Assembly: GCF_050624435.1 (NCBI RefSeq)
Contig: NC_134537.1
Location: 124,906,086-124,970,085, forward strand
Reading direction: 5' to 3'
Source: Tenrec ecaudatus
Lineage: Eukaryota > Chordata > Mammalia > Afrosoricida > Tenrecidae
DNA: 64,000 bases
Shown: one piece after another, positions 32,236 to 44,480 of the stretch
Position numbering within the stretch: position 1 is the stretch's first letter
Layout: every line of letters begins with the position of its first letter
Notes under the pieces: model-generated
The model's database searches: none
The model's input: the letters and a program-made list of their open reading frames with translations, nothing else
Told to the model about the DNA's origin: nothing
Made by a program: the position numbers and the translations under genes

Positions 32236-33010
32236 TCATTTCAGACCCTTCACAGTCAGTTTGTTTTCCTTGCCTTTCCTTGTTCTCTCCTTTCCCCCAT
32301 CTGATCCTGGTTGAAGCACCAGCGCACCTGCAGAAGAACCTGAGATTTTCTAGGCTACTCTAGGCACCTTTGCTTCAAGTCAATGAATAGGAGTCTACAG
32401 ATCATCAACAATAAAGTAGATTGCTACAAAAAGGATTGGGGATTCTAGCTTCCAAATTTCTCATCTCCTTTGTGGCCCTTGAGATTGATGAAGATCTGGA
32501 TCTGTGGACACGGATGTGGAGGAGGGATGGAGAAAGAGCCATTGTTTGAAAGAGGAAATCCCCTTCCACAAAATCAACTGGTCGCTGATTTTCAGGAGTT
32601 ATTTTCCCTTCTTGCCTTTTTTTTCCACTAGGACCTGGCTGACTTTCCCTCCTGAACGTCCACAGAAAGACACACTCGATGGTAGCATGCTCACCTCCTG
32701 CACAGCCATGATCTCAGCAGTCAGGTCCACAAAGAGCATGGGAAGAGCAGGAAGGAGAGATTTATTTCTAACCAAGGCTTCTATATATTTGGGGTATGCA
32801 AGCCCCTTGATTATAAGTAATGACATACATCACAGTAAGGGGTAGTACCAGAGGCAATATAGCAATGGGAGGGGGACGATCTAGGGCATACACACAATAG
32901 GCAGAGGAGGGATTAGGGGTACATATGTGACAACATGGGCAGATCCTAGATTCATGATGGCAGCTTAACCTTGATCATCCTTGAGCTGCTGGCTTGAGTT
33001 ATTTTGAGCT
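32236..33010. other. Unassigned, no gene seen
   Basis: The open frame at 32504-32845 (113 codons) has no family signature and no matching neighbour. Confidence 0.3.
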
Positions 33011-33018
33011 CTCCAGGA

Positions 33019-33250
33019 CAGGGGGATCAAACTGGCAGCCCATGGGCTGCATGCAGCCCCTGAGATATTTTTTTTTTGTGGCCCATGATGCTCTGAAATA
33101 AAATGTAACGAGAGAATTGTGTGTACGGTATTGCCTTGATCTACCCTAAGCGCTATTTTCTTCATAACATTTTTTTTCTATTTTTATTTTATTTCAGAAC
33201 CTCGTGGGCCACAAAAAATTACCTTGGGGGCCACCAGCTTGACATCGCTG
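33019..33250. mobile_element. hAT non-autonomous element, family C, with 8-bp TSD
   Basis: A 232-bp element with ends 'cagggggatcaaactggc' and 'accagcttgacatcgctg'. A GC-rich end 'cagcccatgggctgcatg' surrounds an AT-rich core. The flanks ctccagga (33011-33018) and ctccaggg (33251-33258) match at 7 of 8. It differs from families A (SPIN) and B. Confidence 0.75.
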
Positions 33251-33454
33251 CTCCAGGGGAAGCAATTCACTGTCCTTAACAGCAGGGAGTGAGCCCCACC
33301 TGTAGTGGGATAAACAATAGTGTCTGATTCGCTGGATGGCTGAATGCCTTCAGGCAGATAACTTGACAATCACTTCCCATTAGTTGCAAGCAGTATCCTA
33401 GGTCTGACATATACTGGGGCGAAATAAGCTGGCGAAGAGCATTTTGATATCCCA

Positions 33455-34030
33455 CAGCTAGTGAACAATTGGGAAGAGAGCCATATTTGTGCCCTTTCCA
33501 AAGAAATATGACCCAACAGAATGCAGAAATTCTGGAACAATATCATATGCAAGTAATACTTTGCTGAACATATTTTTTAAACGATTGCAGCAGGACACCG
33601 AAGGGGAGCTGCCAGAAATTCACAAGAAAATGTGGACCAACGGATATTATTGCTGACTGCAGACAGGTCTTGGCAGTAAGCAGAGAACACTAGAAAGATC
33701 TTCCCTTGTGCTTCATTGACTATGGACAGACATTCAGTTGTGTGGATCATAACCAACTATGGCTCACATTGAGAAGAATGGGATTTCCAGAGCATTCCAT
33801 TGTGCTCATGCAGCACCTGGACCTAGTCCAAGAGGCAGTTAGTTATTCAACTAGAACAAAGGAATACTGCCTGGCTTAAAGTCAAGAAAGTTGTGCATCA
33901 GGGCTGCATCTTTTGCTATATTTATTTATTCTGTATGCTGACAAGTAATCCGAGAAGCTAAACTCTATAAAGAAGAATGTGTCGTCCAGATTGGAGGAAA
34001 GCTCCCTAGCAAGCTTCTGCTGCGGCTGTG
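33455..34030 (+). mobile_element. RTE/BovB-type LINE, RT fragment
   Basis: Starts 'gaagagagccatatttgtgc' and runs through 'gagctgccagaaattcacaa', 'ctatggacagacattcagtt' and 'ggctgcatcttttgctatat' to 'gtcgtccagattggaggaaa'. It overlaps in consensus with 32018-32235, so it is a separate insertion. Confidence 0.8.
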
Positions 34031-34389
34031 AACTATTAATGTGGTGCTTCCACTCAAAGTCTCCAACTCCCACCAAATGACTTTGCCTGCATGAGTCTGA
34101 TAAGAAGGTGGAGGGAAGAAACCAATGGAAATTACCTGGGAGGGACATCCTGCTGTGTATCAAATGAGCCCTCTGCGAAGCAGGAGGAGGGATCTCATTG
34201 CAAGCAAGAGCCAGGAGAGGGGCTCATTCCCTGGATCCAAGATCCCTGTGCTGTGACCCTCCTAGATCCAGAAGAGAACTCTATCATCTGAGAAGCAGCA
34301 GCAGATCCAGGAGCCCGAGCATGGGACAGAGGGATGCACTTCCTACCCCACTGAGCAAGTGAAGCTGAGTGTTTTCGTGCAGGAGGCTG

Positions 34390-34560
34390 GCTTGTGGAGT
34401 GGGGTGCCACTGAGCACCTAATTGGGGAAGCCAGGTTTGCTAATCCACGGAAATAGAGCTGACTGCCTTCATGCCATGGCGTTCTGGAGTGAGGTGCTGC
34501 CAGGACTTTAATTCAGATAGCTGGACTTGCTTACCCACAGAACTTGAGCTGAAATGTCTT
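34390..34560 (+). repeat. Diverged tandem duplication, about 80 bp x 2
   Basis: 'gtggagtggggtgccactga...gctaatccacggaa' is echoed by 'ctggagtgaggtgctgccag...gcttacccacagaa'. Family unknown. Confidence 0.5.
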
Positions 34561-34629
34561 TGAGTGACGTTGAAGTGATATGTCCCTTTGAACATTTATT
34601 ATCAGACCTGAAAGAACTTTGTAACATGG

Positions 34630-35298
34630 AAAGGATCAGGTATTAGGCATCAAAGAACAAAAAATTATATCATTGTGAATGAGGTGGAGTGTGGAGTGGA
34701 GACCCAAAGCCCATCTGTAGGCAACTGGACATCCTCTTACAGAAGGGTCTCGGGGAAGAGGCACACTGGTCAGGTACAGGGTAGCAACGATGAAACATAC
34801 AACTTTCCTTTAGTTTCTAAATGTTTCCTCCCCCCAATTATGATCCCAATTATACATTAAAATCTGGTAGACCAGAGGATGTGCACTGGTACAGATAGAA
34901 ACTGGAAACAGAGGGAATCCAGGACAGATGATCCCTTCAGGACCAGTGGTAAGAGTGGCGATACCAGGAAGGTGGAGGGAGGGTGGGGTGGAAAGAGGGA
35001 ACCGATTAAAGGGATCTACATATAACCTCCTCCCCGGGGAATGGACAACAGAAAAGTGGGTGAAGGGAGACATCAGGCAGTGTAAGGTATGACAAAATAA
35101 TAAATTATCGAGGGTTCATGAGGGAGGGGGGAACAGGGAGGGAGGGGATAAAAATGAGGAGCCGATGCCAGGGGCTTAAGTGGAGAGCAAATGTTTTGAG
35201 AATGATGAGGGCAACGAATGTACAAATGTGCTTTACACAATTGATGTATTATGAATTGTGAGAGTTGTATGAGCCCCAAATAAAATGATTTTTAAAAT
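34630..35298 (+). mobile_element. Young LINE 3' end
   Basis: 5'-truncated at 'ggatcaggtattaggcat', G-rich block at 35120-35150, end 'gagccccaaataaaatgatt'. The last block belongs to the 'gatttt' tail variant. Confidence 0.82.
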
Positions 35299-36015
35299 GT
35301 TGGGGAGCAGTTCTGCCCCTCAAACACCAGGGGCCCCCTTGAGTAGGGCACAACTGAGCTCTGATTTGGGTTTGGGTCACACACCCTGCATGTGTTAGAG
35401 AGTACACACTTCCTCAACTGCCGCTACTGATCCAACTCAGACTAATTCTGATTCTTCTATTATTTTCAACTGGAATTAACTCTAAAGAGGAGCTTGCTTT
35501 TACGATTTCCAGTCCTAGGAGAATGTATCATCGTGTTTCTGTCGCCACACTGTGCTGTTAGCACCTTCAAAGCATTTCCAGGCTGCGCTTGAGTCTGTCT
35601 TTCAGACCACCCTGGGCAACGGAGGTGGAGACGCCAACCTAGTGGAACTGGCTTCAGAGAAGGGCCTCTGGGAGCCCGAGGAACTGCTTCCTCAACGGGA
35701 AAGGGCATCTGTACACAGATGAGGTTCAAGGGCAAGGCTTGAGGCCTGAAAGAGCCTTTGGAGGCCAGTAAAGGTTTGCCGGTCTCTCCAGAAAGACTGG
35801 CATTCTGCATCAGTGCTTTATCCTAGCAGCCCTGTGAACATAGGCGCAAGTCCTTGGCACTGGAATCTAAAACTTCAGGTCCCTTCCTGACCTTTCCTGG
35901 CAGGCTCTTCATGGACTGAGCATCCTCAAGTCAATGTATTCTGCTGTGCTTCCTTTTGTGTGAAGGAGTAAATTGAGGCATAGCAAAAGAAACAGTTGTG
36001 TTTAAAATTCTTTCT
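35299..36015. other. Unassigned, no gene seen
   Basis: The 114-codon minus frame at 35466-35810 lacks any family signature. Confidence 0.3.
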
Positions 36016-36019
36016 ATTC

Positions 36020-36400
36020 AACAAAGATGAGGGATAGATGGGAGGCTGGTTTTGTCACCACGAGAATGCACCTGCTCACGCAGCCATCTCAGTGCACCAA
36101 TTTTTGGCCAAAAGCTATCATCCCTCTTTTGCCCCATGTACCTAACTCACCTGACCTCACTCTGTGCAACTTGTTTTTGTTTCCTTCAATGAAGAGGGAC
36201 ATGAAAGGACAGTGACTTAATGACATAGAAGAGGTGAAGAAAAACACAAGGGAAGTGCTGTCAGCCATCCAAACAAATGCGCTTGAAAATGTTTCCAAGA
36301 ATGGAATAGCAAATTTGACAAATGGATTAAGTGTAATGGAGAGTACTTTGAAGATAAGGTTGTTTTGTTAAAAAAAAAATTTAAATACATAGCTTTGGGG
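36020..36400 (+). pseudogene. Mariner-family transposase relic, 3' half
   Basis: It begins in the catalytic domain near 'NNAPAH' (here broken to 'RMHLLTQPSQ' by frameshift) and then shows 'SPDLTLCNLFLFPSMKRDM', the SPDL...DFFLFP motif followed by the MKG block. The 3' end 'gagagtactttgaagataag' and 'aaatttaaatacata' matches the relic at 8160-8925. The N-terminal half is absent. Confidence 0.82.
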
Positions 36401-36489
36401 GGGAAATCGTAACCTGAGAACTTATGCGTAAAGTAAAATATCTGGTTCCCTTGCCCAGCCAACCCCACTGTCATCATGTTTGTTCTGCT

Positions 36490-36650
36490 TCCCAGCCACC
36501 CCGCAGGACGTAGCAGAGCTACTTCTTTGGGTTTCCAAGATTATAGATCTTTAGGGGAGCAGAAAGCCTGAGGAAGGCTGATAGATTTAAAATGCCGACT
36601 TTGTGGTAAAGAGCCCAACACATAATCCACTATGCCACCAGAGTCCTGAG
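36490..36650 (-). mobile_element. AfroSINE copy, degraded
   Basis: 'gggtttccaagattatagat' to 'actatgccaccagagtcct'. The tail half is poor. Confidence 0.65.
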
Positions 36651-36659
36651 ACTTAATGA

Positions 36660-37140
36660 ATTAAAATCTGCTTCTTACCCAGGATATCAGGTGATTTACA
36701 GGCACATCAAAACTTGAGAAGCACTGGTCAAGATCGATGAAAGCATTCCTGATTCTTATTTGATGATCTCAAGTAGATCCAAGCATTCATGTCCTGGTTT
36801 TCTTCAGTGAAGAAAGGAAATACTTACTTGCCAACGACATAGTAATTCAGTCATTTTAGTTCAAACTATTTAAGATGGAAAATCACATAACCCCCAAATA
36901 GAGCATGGCTTCAAGAAGTGAGCATGTCATCAAGTGATTTCTCAGCTTAGCCAATGTAAAAGGAGAGGGCATATTTATGACAGGGGTCAGAGCAGAGTTA
37001 GGGCTAACCCTAGATAGAAAAACAAAGTAAGAGTTCATCTTTTTCTGCAGGCTCAAGTATTAAAAGTCAACTAGCACGAACGCCTGCAACTTGTTTCTAA
37101 GGATTCAGAATACAAAAACAAATATAGTCACATGTGTCAT
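36660..37140. other. Unassigned
   Basis: No feature recognised. Confidence 0.3.
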
Positions 37141-37144
37141 GGGA

Positions 37145-37310
37145 GCAATTACAGTTGCAGTTGTGTTGCCCCTGGCCCATCGTTACCCCATGTGTGTCAG
37201 CAGAGTTGTGCTCTGTAGGTGTGTCAGTGGCTGCAAGAAGACCAGGCCTTTCTTCCACAGCACTGCTGGGTGGACTTGAACCTCAAGTTAGCAGCCTCAC
37301 ACTTAACCAT
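37145..37310 (-). mobile_element. Diverged AfroSINE-like copy
   Basis: 'actgctgggtggacttgaac' and 'aagttagcagcctcacactt' match the box region of the family on the minus strand. The remainder is weak. Confidence 0.5.
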
Positions 37311-37438
37311 TTTCACCTCCTATATATATGGCTCCTAGATATATTGCCAGATAATGCGAAGGTGGGCAATCGTGTATTGTGCTCTCAATTTTTCTGAATG
37401 TTTGCAATTTTTCATACTAAAAAATTAGAAAATTTCCA

Positions 37439-37618
37439 CTCATGAGGAAGGGGGGAGCAGGGAGGGAGGGGAAAAAGAGAACTTAATGCAGAGGGCTTAA
37501 GTGGAGAGCAAATGCTTTGAGAGTGATTAGGGCAAAGAATATACAGATGTGCTTTATACAATTGATGTATATATGGATTGTGATGAGTTGTATGAGTCCC
37601 TAATAAAATGTTTTTTTT
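37439..37618 (+). mobile_element. Young LINE 3' end, short copy with TSD
   Basis: 180 bp from 'catgaggaaggggggagcag' to 'gagtccctaataaaatg' and a T/A tail. The flanks aaatttccactc (37430-37441) and aaatttccattc (37619-37630) match at 11 of 12. Confidence 0.82.
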
Positions 37619-37630
37619 AAATTTCCATTC

Positions 37631-39395
37631 TCTAGCTGGTTTGGGGTCTGTGACTCACCCTCCATCCTGCCCTGCTGAGCTTACAGTCAGCAGCCTGACT
37701 CATGGCCCGTAGGACAGCGGGGAGAGCCGTCCATGAACAGAACAGACTTAAGGGAGCAAGAAGTGCAACTGCATGCTACTTCTTCCCAACGTCCCAGATT
37801 TTGCTCGGTAAAGCATCCTTTCCCTGTCACCTCTCTTCAGTTCTGGATAAACTGTATCCCTTGCTTATCATTATCAGGAGTATTCATATTTATTATCTTT
37901 AACTGTGATATACAAATTTGGGGTCCTCTGAAGTGGACTTCAGGCTGAGCAAGGAACAGAAGAATGGTGAAGGCAGGTTGTCTGGAGCCCTGTGGAGCAC
38001 ATGATGGTGGCTCTGTCCCCACGATATATGCATTTGGAGAGTGTGACGTTTCTTTTTCAGTGGCATGTCTCAAGTACTGTCTGTTTTAAACTGAGTGTCA
38101 TTCTTGGTTTATCCTAAGACCCCTTCCTTCAGCCTTAGCACAGCAAGACTTGGGGTCAAACCATGTGGATTATGTCATCATAGCCAAGCTGCTCTCTTGG
38201 GGACTCTTCTCCCTTCTGCACTCCCTCCCTCCCCCTCATTGCAGTCCCTTCCTGGGAGCTCAGGTTGGAGCCTCCACTGCACACAGAGGGCTCCCCAAAG
38301 CCGGAGTGCAGAAGGCAGAGCTAGGCCAGAGGCTTAACTCCACAAGCATGGTTTCGTCATCTGTTAAAATAAAGCTGTTCATCTCTTTTTCACTGTATGA
38401 AAATAGATAGCCTAAACTATGGTTAAAGATCAAGTGATTCTATGTTGCCCAGAACTCCCTTTTTACCGAGTAGCTGTTTGGGTGGTGGTGGTGATTGCAG
38501 TGGTGGGGGGAGGGGGAGAAGGGGGGGAAGCAAGTGTTGAAAAAAGCTTTGTGAAAGCTTGTTCCAATCTAAAAATATAAATGCTTTCCTTTAGGAAGTC
38601 ACCGCTCCCTTCCCCTCACATATTTGAGGAAATACTGCACATCTAGCATTAATGATGTCATGTTTTAAAAAAGAAAGAAAGAAAAGAGAACTCAACACAA
38701 AACAAATCCTTTCCCCATGTTTTCAGGGAGCAGATAACAACGGATGCCCAAATGAAGGGAGCTGGGTGGGGGCTCCTTCCTCCTCAGTGTCATACAGCAC
38801 TTTCCTGTGGCTGTGGGTTAAATGTTTAAAAATAAAAACATTTAAATGAGAGCCAACAAAAGTTCTCTTCATTCTAGAGACATTAAACACACACAAATAC
38901 ACGCAGAATTTAGGTCTGAAGCCTCACGTGGCTGATAACTTCCATTGACTGAATAAACTACAGAAACCCATTCAATCATCCTCTGGCATAAGCCTTCATC
39001 ACAGCAAATGTAAGGTCACAGACCTCCACCGGGCTGCCTTCAGCGCTGACCCCTCACTGCGTGACTGCCCCGTCCTGACTTGTCGGGATTATGTGATTAT
39101 CCCAAGACTACTGGATAGATGAATCCCTCCAGGGCCCCTGACTGCTCCCTCTTTCCTTCAGCACTTGAAAGAAACTGATAAAGCCTTTTAGAAAGACTGC
39201 CTTCAGATTGAGCACTGCTCGGCCACAGGGACCCTCGCCTTTCTTGTCAAGGACATTCAGTCAGCACAAGCAGGCTTTATAAGGAGTCAGCTGAACAAAC
39301 AGCAGTATTAGACGCTGAAGGACCTTATAAAAACACTTACCGGTAATATTATCTGGCAAAGTATTTCTATCCAATTGGCGAGATAAAAACTCAGA
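37631..39395. other. Longest stretch without a recognised young repeat
   Basis: A possible MIR tail lies at 38325-38395 ('ttcgtcatctgttaaaataa'). A G-rich run is at 38470-38530. The span 38880-39395 shows no repeat hallmark and may be unique or constrained DNA. No coding frame is supported. Confidence 0.35.
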
Positions 39396-39399
39396 AAAA

Positions 39400-39863
39400 C
39401 AAACTTGGGGGACATGGGAGCGGGGGAGGTGGGGGGGTGTAGGAGGCCTGGTAGGGCTTGATCAAGGGCAATATAACTGAGAGGAATTATTGAAATCCAA
39501 ATGAAGACTGAACATGATGGTGGGACAAGAGGAAAGTCAAAGGAAATAAAGGAAAGAGCTAGGAGGCAAAGGGCATATTGAGAGGTCTAAATGAAGACAT
39601 GTACATATGAAAATATATTTATATATGAGGATGTGGAAATAGATCTATGTGCATATACTTACAGGTTTATTATTAAGGTAGCAGATGGACATTGGGCCTC
39701 CACTCAAGTACTCCCTCAATGCAAGAACACTTTGTTCTATTAAACTGGAATTCCATGATGCTCACCTCCCTGACACGATCACTGAAGACAAAGCGGGAGC
39801 ATAAGCAAATGTGGTGAACAAAGCTGATGGTGCCCAGCTATCAAAAGATATATATATATATAA
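39400..39863 (+). mobile_element. Young LINE, internal fragment
   Basis: 'gtgtaggaggcctggtaggg', 'gcagatggacattgggcctc', 'gcatAagcaaatgtggtgaa'. It is cut at 39863 by an AfroSINE with an AAC-rich end. Confidence 0.78.
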
Positions 39864-39865
39864 CA

Positions 39866-40052
39866 GCAACAACAACACTCACTGCCATCCTATAGGGCAG
39901 GGTAGAATGGCCCCTGTGGATTTCTGAGACTGTAATTCTTTACTGGAGTAGAAAGTCCCATCTTTCTCCCAAGGAGTTGGCGGGTGGTTTAGAACTGTTG
40001 ACCTTGTGGATTGCAGCCCAATGTGTAAACCCTATGCCACCAGGGCTCCCAT
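39866..40052 (-). mobile_element. AfroSINE copy
   Basis: It starts with the tail repeat 'aacagcaacaacaacac', then 'gccatcctatagggcagggt', and ends 'atgccaccagggctccc'. The AAC tail is well kept. Confidence 0.85.
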
Positions 40053-40294
40053 TTGTGTATATATAGAGAAACATATCACGAAAATGACTCACACACTACA
40101 AGTTGGCAAGTGCAAGTCCAGGCAGGATCCAGGTCTGGGGGTCAGAGGTTAGATGAAGACCTCTCCTGATGTGCATTGCTGTTGGAGTTGTTGAACCCAA
40201 GATTGGCAGAAAGACCACAGGCTGGTGGCTATAGAGGAGAATGAGCCCAAATGTACCATTAGGACTTCTCAAAAGTAACAGAATATGTTAAACA

Positions 40295-40800
40295 CACACA
40301 CACACAAGGATGTGTCTAGGATTGGTTATCCAGATAAACAAAACCAGTAACACTCATATATGTAAAAGAAATAACTTGATATCAAGAATTAACTTTATAA
40401 CAAGAAGGTATCCTAGCTCAGTCAAGACCATGGGTCCGATGTTAGCTGGACCCCTCTCCAGACTCATGAAGCTGCCGGGCAATGACACAGAAAGGTGAAG
40501 TAGGATGCAGGGAGATCACAGGTCAGTGGGTGCAGAGGTGTGTGGATCCAGGGTCAGTGGGAGCCTGGTGGGGCACAGACTGCTCCCAGCACTGGCAGCC
40601 CACGTGGGCTACTCTTGGAGGCAGTCACAGACTCCAAGCAAGGCGGATGGTGAAGGACAAGAGAGCGAGAAAGAGGTCCTCACTGTCACTCCTATGAAAA
40701 GGCCACACCCCACGGAGGCGTCATCAGGCTCTGACCCGACTGATGGGTTGGCCTCCACCCTGTACTTTCATCCTGGCATATGTTGACATAAAACTCACCA
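40295..40800 (-). mobile_element. Solo LTR-like element, family X
   Basis: Minus-sense copy: 'tccagataaacaaaaccagt', 'gaccatgggtccgatgttag' and far end 'catatgttgacataaaactc'. It shares order with the copies at 7129 and 56665. A (CA)n run precedes it at 40292-40304. Confidence 0.5.
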
Positions 40801-41500
40801 CCACAGCGTCCTTCAAGGGAAGTGTGTGCAATCCGGCGCCCCATATGAAAAGACTGCACAGTTAGTTTGGGCATTTTCTAAAGGAGCTCCCTGGTACCAC
40901 ATCTGATGGCCTACGAGCACTAAAGCGTCTTTCTAGAGATCTTACTTGGAATTTTGTGCATATTGTGCGAGTTGTGATGAAACTGTGTAAAGGGGCTCTC
41001 TTGTGACGGGATGTGATTTTTCGCAATGTCTTGTCTTCCCAGCATGAACTTCTCTGCCCTTCTTTCTGGCTAAAGGGACCTGACTTCGTTCAACGTGCCA
41101 CTTCTTCCGTCCGTAGCTTTGGCTCCCTTGGGGAAAGCTCGCTGTGATTCTGTGATTCTGTCCCAGCAGGTTGGCTCAAATCAGTCTGAGGATTATTCCA
41201 TTTCCCTGGCCAGTAACTGGTTTGGTTTGAACTTCTTCACTTGTGTTCAACAATTAGTCCAGTGGTCTAATTAATATTGCCAGGGTCCCCATCCAACAGA
41301 CCATATGGGTCAACGCTAGACTAGGAGAAACGGAGAAGCCCTGGAACTCAGTACCAGCTCTGCTTCAGCACCTCCCCACGCCTGTCCCCAGAAACACTCT
41401 AGTTCTTAAAAGTTTCCACAGGAAAAGCCTTCATAAATAAAAGGAATAGAGTTAGCTCCCTGGATTCTTTTAGAAAGTAGATGTTTTGGGAGGGCTTAAA
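40801..41500. other. Unassigned, no gene seen
   Basis: No recognised family. Confidence 0.3.
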
Positions 41501-41516
41501 TTCAGCTTCCTATTTT

Positions 41517-41916
41517 TTAATCATTTTATTGGGGGCTCTTACAATTCTTGATACAAACCATACATCAATTGCATCTGACATATTTGTACATATGTTCCAT
41601 GGTTCTTTTCTAGACATTTACTTTCCATTGAGCCCTTGGGATCAGCTCCCCCTTTTTTCCCTCCCCCCCTGCCAACCTTGTGCCCCCCTGATAGATTATA
41701 GATTATTAATTATTTTCAAATCTCACACTGAACACTGTCTCTCTTCCCCTCTGGTTTCTGCTGTTCTTCCCTCTGGATGGGGGTGTGTGGTTATGTGCCA
41801 TGCATTGCGATCTGTGTACCCATGTCTCCCCTCCTTCTCCCTACCCTTCTGGTGCCTCTATTCCCATTCCTATTCCTGGGTTCCATGTGTTGTGAGTTTT
41901 ATCTCTTGTCTATACG
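41517..41916 (-). mobile_element. Young LINE 3' end with 14-bp TSD
   Basis: 400-bp minus-strand copy beginning with the complement of the tail ('ttaatcattttattgggggc') and extending through the C-rich complement of the G-block. The 14-mer cagcttcctatttt is exact at 41503-41516 and 41917-41930. The long frame across it (41481-42062) is spurious. Confidence 0.88.
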
Positions 41917-42074
41917 CAGCTTCCTATTTTGAAACAAAAATACATGCTGTACTTTCTTTTTTTGGACAACTATTTCTTGTAGCCACCATTCATCTGTCAG
42001 TTTGTCATGCTGTGCTGACCGTGTGTTGCTGGATGCTAGTGTCATTTAAATTATGCATTTGACTCATGGTGTTG

Positions 42075-42415
42075 GTGAAAGATATCAAATATACTGTGTA
42101 TTACCAGAAAATGAACAACTCTTTCTTGGAAGAAGTATAGCCAGACGGTTCCTGAGCAGCAAGGATGGTGAGACTTCATCCCACGTGCTTTGGACATGTT
42201 GTCAGGAGAGACCAGTCCCTGAAGAAGGACATCATGCTCGGTAGAGAGTCGGCGAAAAAAAGGAAGGCCCTCAATGAGATGGTTGGACATGGAGGCTGCC
42301 ACAGTGGACTCCAACGTGGGCGTGACGGTGAGGTGGGGCTGGACCCGGTATGGCTTTGCTGTTACACAGCTGATCTGACTGCACTCAACAGCAACATCTC
42401 TTACAGCAAGATTTG
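42075..42415 (+). mobile_element. RTE/BovB-type LINE, 3' end
   Basis: 'cttggaagaagtatagccag', 'ggacatgttgtcaggagaga', 'aggaaggccctcaatgagat', ending 'gcactcaacagcaacatc'. Confidence 0.82.
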
Positions 42416-42737
42416 GGCCCTTCCCGAGAAATGTTTTAAAGGAAACAATATTTATTATGCATTGACATCTCAGAAGCAGAATAGCAATGTGTTACCCCAA
42501 TAAATTACTTTGTTAAATTCCAAGTGTAAAAAGAAAGAGGACAATTTTCTGAAGACCACTACCCAATGTCTGCACCAGTCACATTCTGTGTGAGCACTGC
42601 ACTTTCTCATAGGAGAGGATTTAGTTGCTCTGAGCATCTACAGAACGTGCCTCAAGAGAGCACACTAACAGCTTCATTTCATTTACATTTCTTTCATCCA
42701 TAGTGTTTATTCTTATCTGTAAAAAATGTTACCTCCT

Positions 42738-43275
42738 TGGGGTAGTTATAGAATTGTTTGTCTATTTGAAGATTAAGAGTGAAAGGGTGGAGTCTAGTCT
42801 GTCAATCGGGTCACAGCCAATGAGGCCTCTATGTGGGCACGGCCTTCTCCTGAGGATTCTGGGAACTCCTGGATTTCCTCCTTGGAGGCAGGAGACAGTC
42901 TCTCTCTCTCTCTCTCTCTCAGTTCACTCCCTTGGAGACTCTCCACTGAGAAGACACACGGCAGTACACTGATAGACCCCGTGCCCTGGGAACAAGAGAA
43001 GGCATCTGGAGACCCCTGACAGCGCTGAGATGCTTCTACTGCCAATAGATCCAAAGACTTTCTACCCACTGGCCTGTGCTCGTCCTGTGTTCAGCATTAT
43101 TGTATGTGTTTCGTGAGTCTGAAGAAGACTTTATAGTTTGGTATCAGACATATGGACTAATATTGGACTTATGGGCTTGGACTGGACTGGGTTGGGATGC
43201 TTTCTTAATGTACATAATAAAACTCTCTCTTACACACATATGAGTTTCTATGAACTTGTTGCTCTAGTCTACACT
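42738..43275 (+). mobile_element. Solo LTR-like element, family X, with (TC)n
   Basis: 'gtggagtctagtctgtcaat', (TC)n at 42899-42921, 'atggactaatattggactta', AATAAA near 43217, and end 'gttgctctagtctac'. This is the best-preserved plus copy. The poly(A) signal near the 3' end fits an LTR. Confidence 0.55.
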
Positions 43276-44294
43276 CCATCATACCACGATCAAAGTCAAA
43301 CAGTTGTATTCTTATAGCATAGAAGGGTTAGTTCAGCACATGCTTCCTACTTGAAATAGTGCAGTAAAATCCAAATATACTGAATGAAAGATTTAGTTAA
43401 ATGTTTCACCATATAAATTCAATATAGTCGAATATTAGCTTATTCCTGAATTACAAATCCAGAGCAATTTATTTCACTTTGATGGGTTTTTTTCTTTTGT
43501 TCAAATAAGAAAAACAATACTGACCCCACTACTACTGTACTGACCCCACTACTACTGCACAGCGTTTTCCAGGCCACTCTACTTGCCTACTGCTTGATAA
43601 TAATTGTGCATATATTCATGCTCCGGGAGTGATTGTATGCTGGGCTTCCCAGCATCTGAGCAGGGGTGTGCTTATTGCGTAAAGATGGTCATTGTGTACG
43701 TGCAAACTTAACAAATTCTTCCTACCAGAGTTTATAAAACTGAGACATTCTCTTAAATATAAAACAATCCGAAGATACATGTATGTGTAACTTTTCCTGA
43801 AAGGCTATATAATTCTGACAACCTTATCTGTAGGACAATCAAGAATAGGTTGAGACCTGTTCTTTCCTATCAGATTCAGGGCCACCGTGGCCACTGGCGC
43901 TATCCTTCCACACCTCTTTGGTTGTCTCAGAATTTGTTCCTCTGGACTGGGAGACCTGGCGTCCAAGCTCTCCCCCAGCAAGGTAACACGACCAGGGCAC
44001 TTGAGAGGAGGAGACTAGAGGCAGAGGTAAAAAGGATGAAGCTGGGCCCCCAGATGGTGGTAACAGGGCCTGAAATACACTCCTGCACAGAGACAAGGGC
44101 ATCCAAGCTGAATGTCTGCCTTCCACAGCCAGGAACCCATAGGAAGCTTCTGGTCCTGCTTCCTTTCCGATTTCTCCCAGACAATCTAGGACATCAGACT
44201 GCCCCTGCATTCAATGTTAGAGAGGAAGGTTAAATAACACCGTGGAATCCCCACAACTTCAAGTTCAGGCTGGCCTTGTCAGAGATCACAGCCT
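43276..44294. other. Unassigned, with a 21-bp tandem duplication
   Basis: 'tactgaccccactactactg' occurs twice in tandem at 43520-43560. No gene is supported. The 123- and 127-codon overlapping frames at 43839-44233 are opposite-strand shadows without a signature. Confidence 0.35.
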
Positions 44295-44480
44295 TGGGCT
44301 GGTTGTTGCTAGGTTCTGTCCCGTCGATTCTGACCCACAGCGACCATATGCACAACACGACAAAATATGGTCCGATCCTTCCCCCGTCCCCGTGAGCCCA
44401 TTGATACAAGCATGATGCCAATCCCTCTCCTGGCGGACCTGCCTCTTGTTCAATGCCCCTCTACTTTACCAAGCTTCTTA
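44295..44480 (-). mobile_element. RTE/BovB-type LINE, extreme 3' end
   Basis: 'gttgttgctaggttctgtcc', 'gcgaccatatgcacaacacg'. The rest is diverged. Confidence 0.65.

Noticed and set aside
41481..42062. 193-codon plus-strand ORF
   Set aside because: It runs through an antisense young LINE 3' end and its 14-bp target duplication. The protein is low-complexity and has no family signature.
43839..44233. Overlapping 123- and 127-codon ORFs on opposite strands
   Set aside because: They are mirror frames in GC-richer DNA without motif or homology that I recognise.
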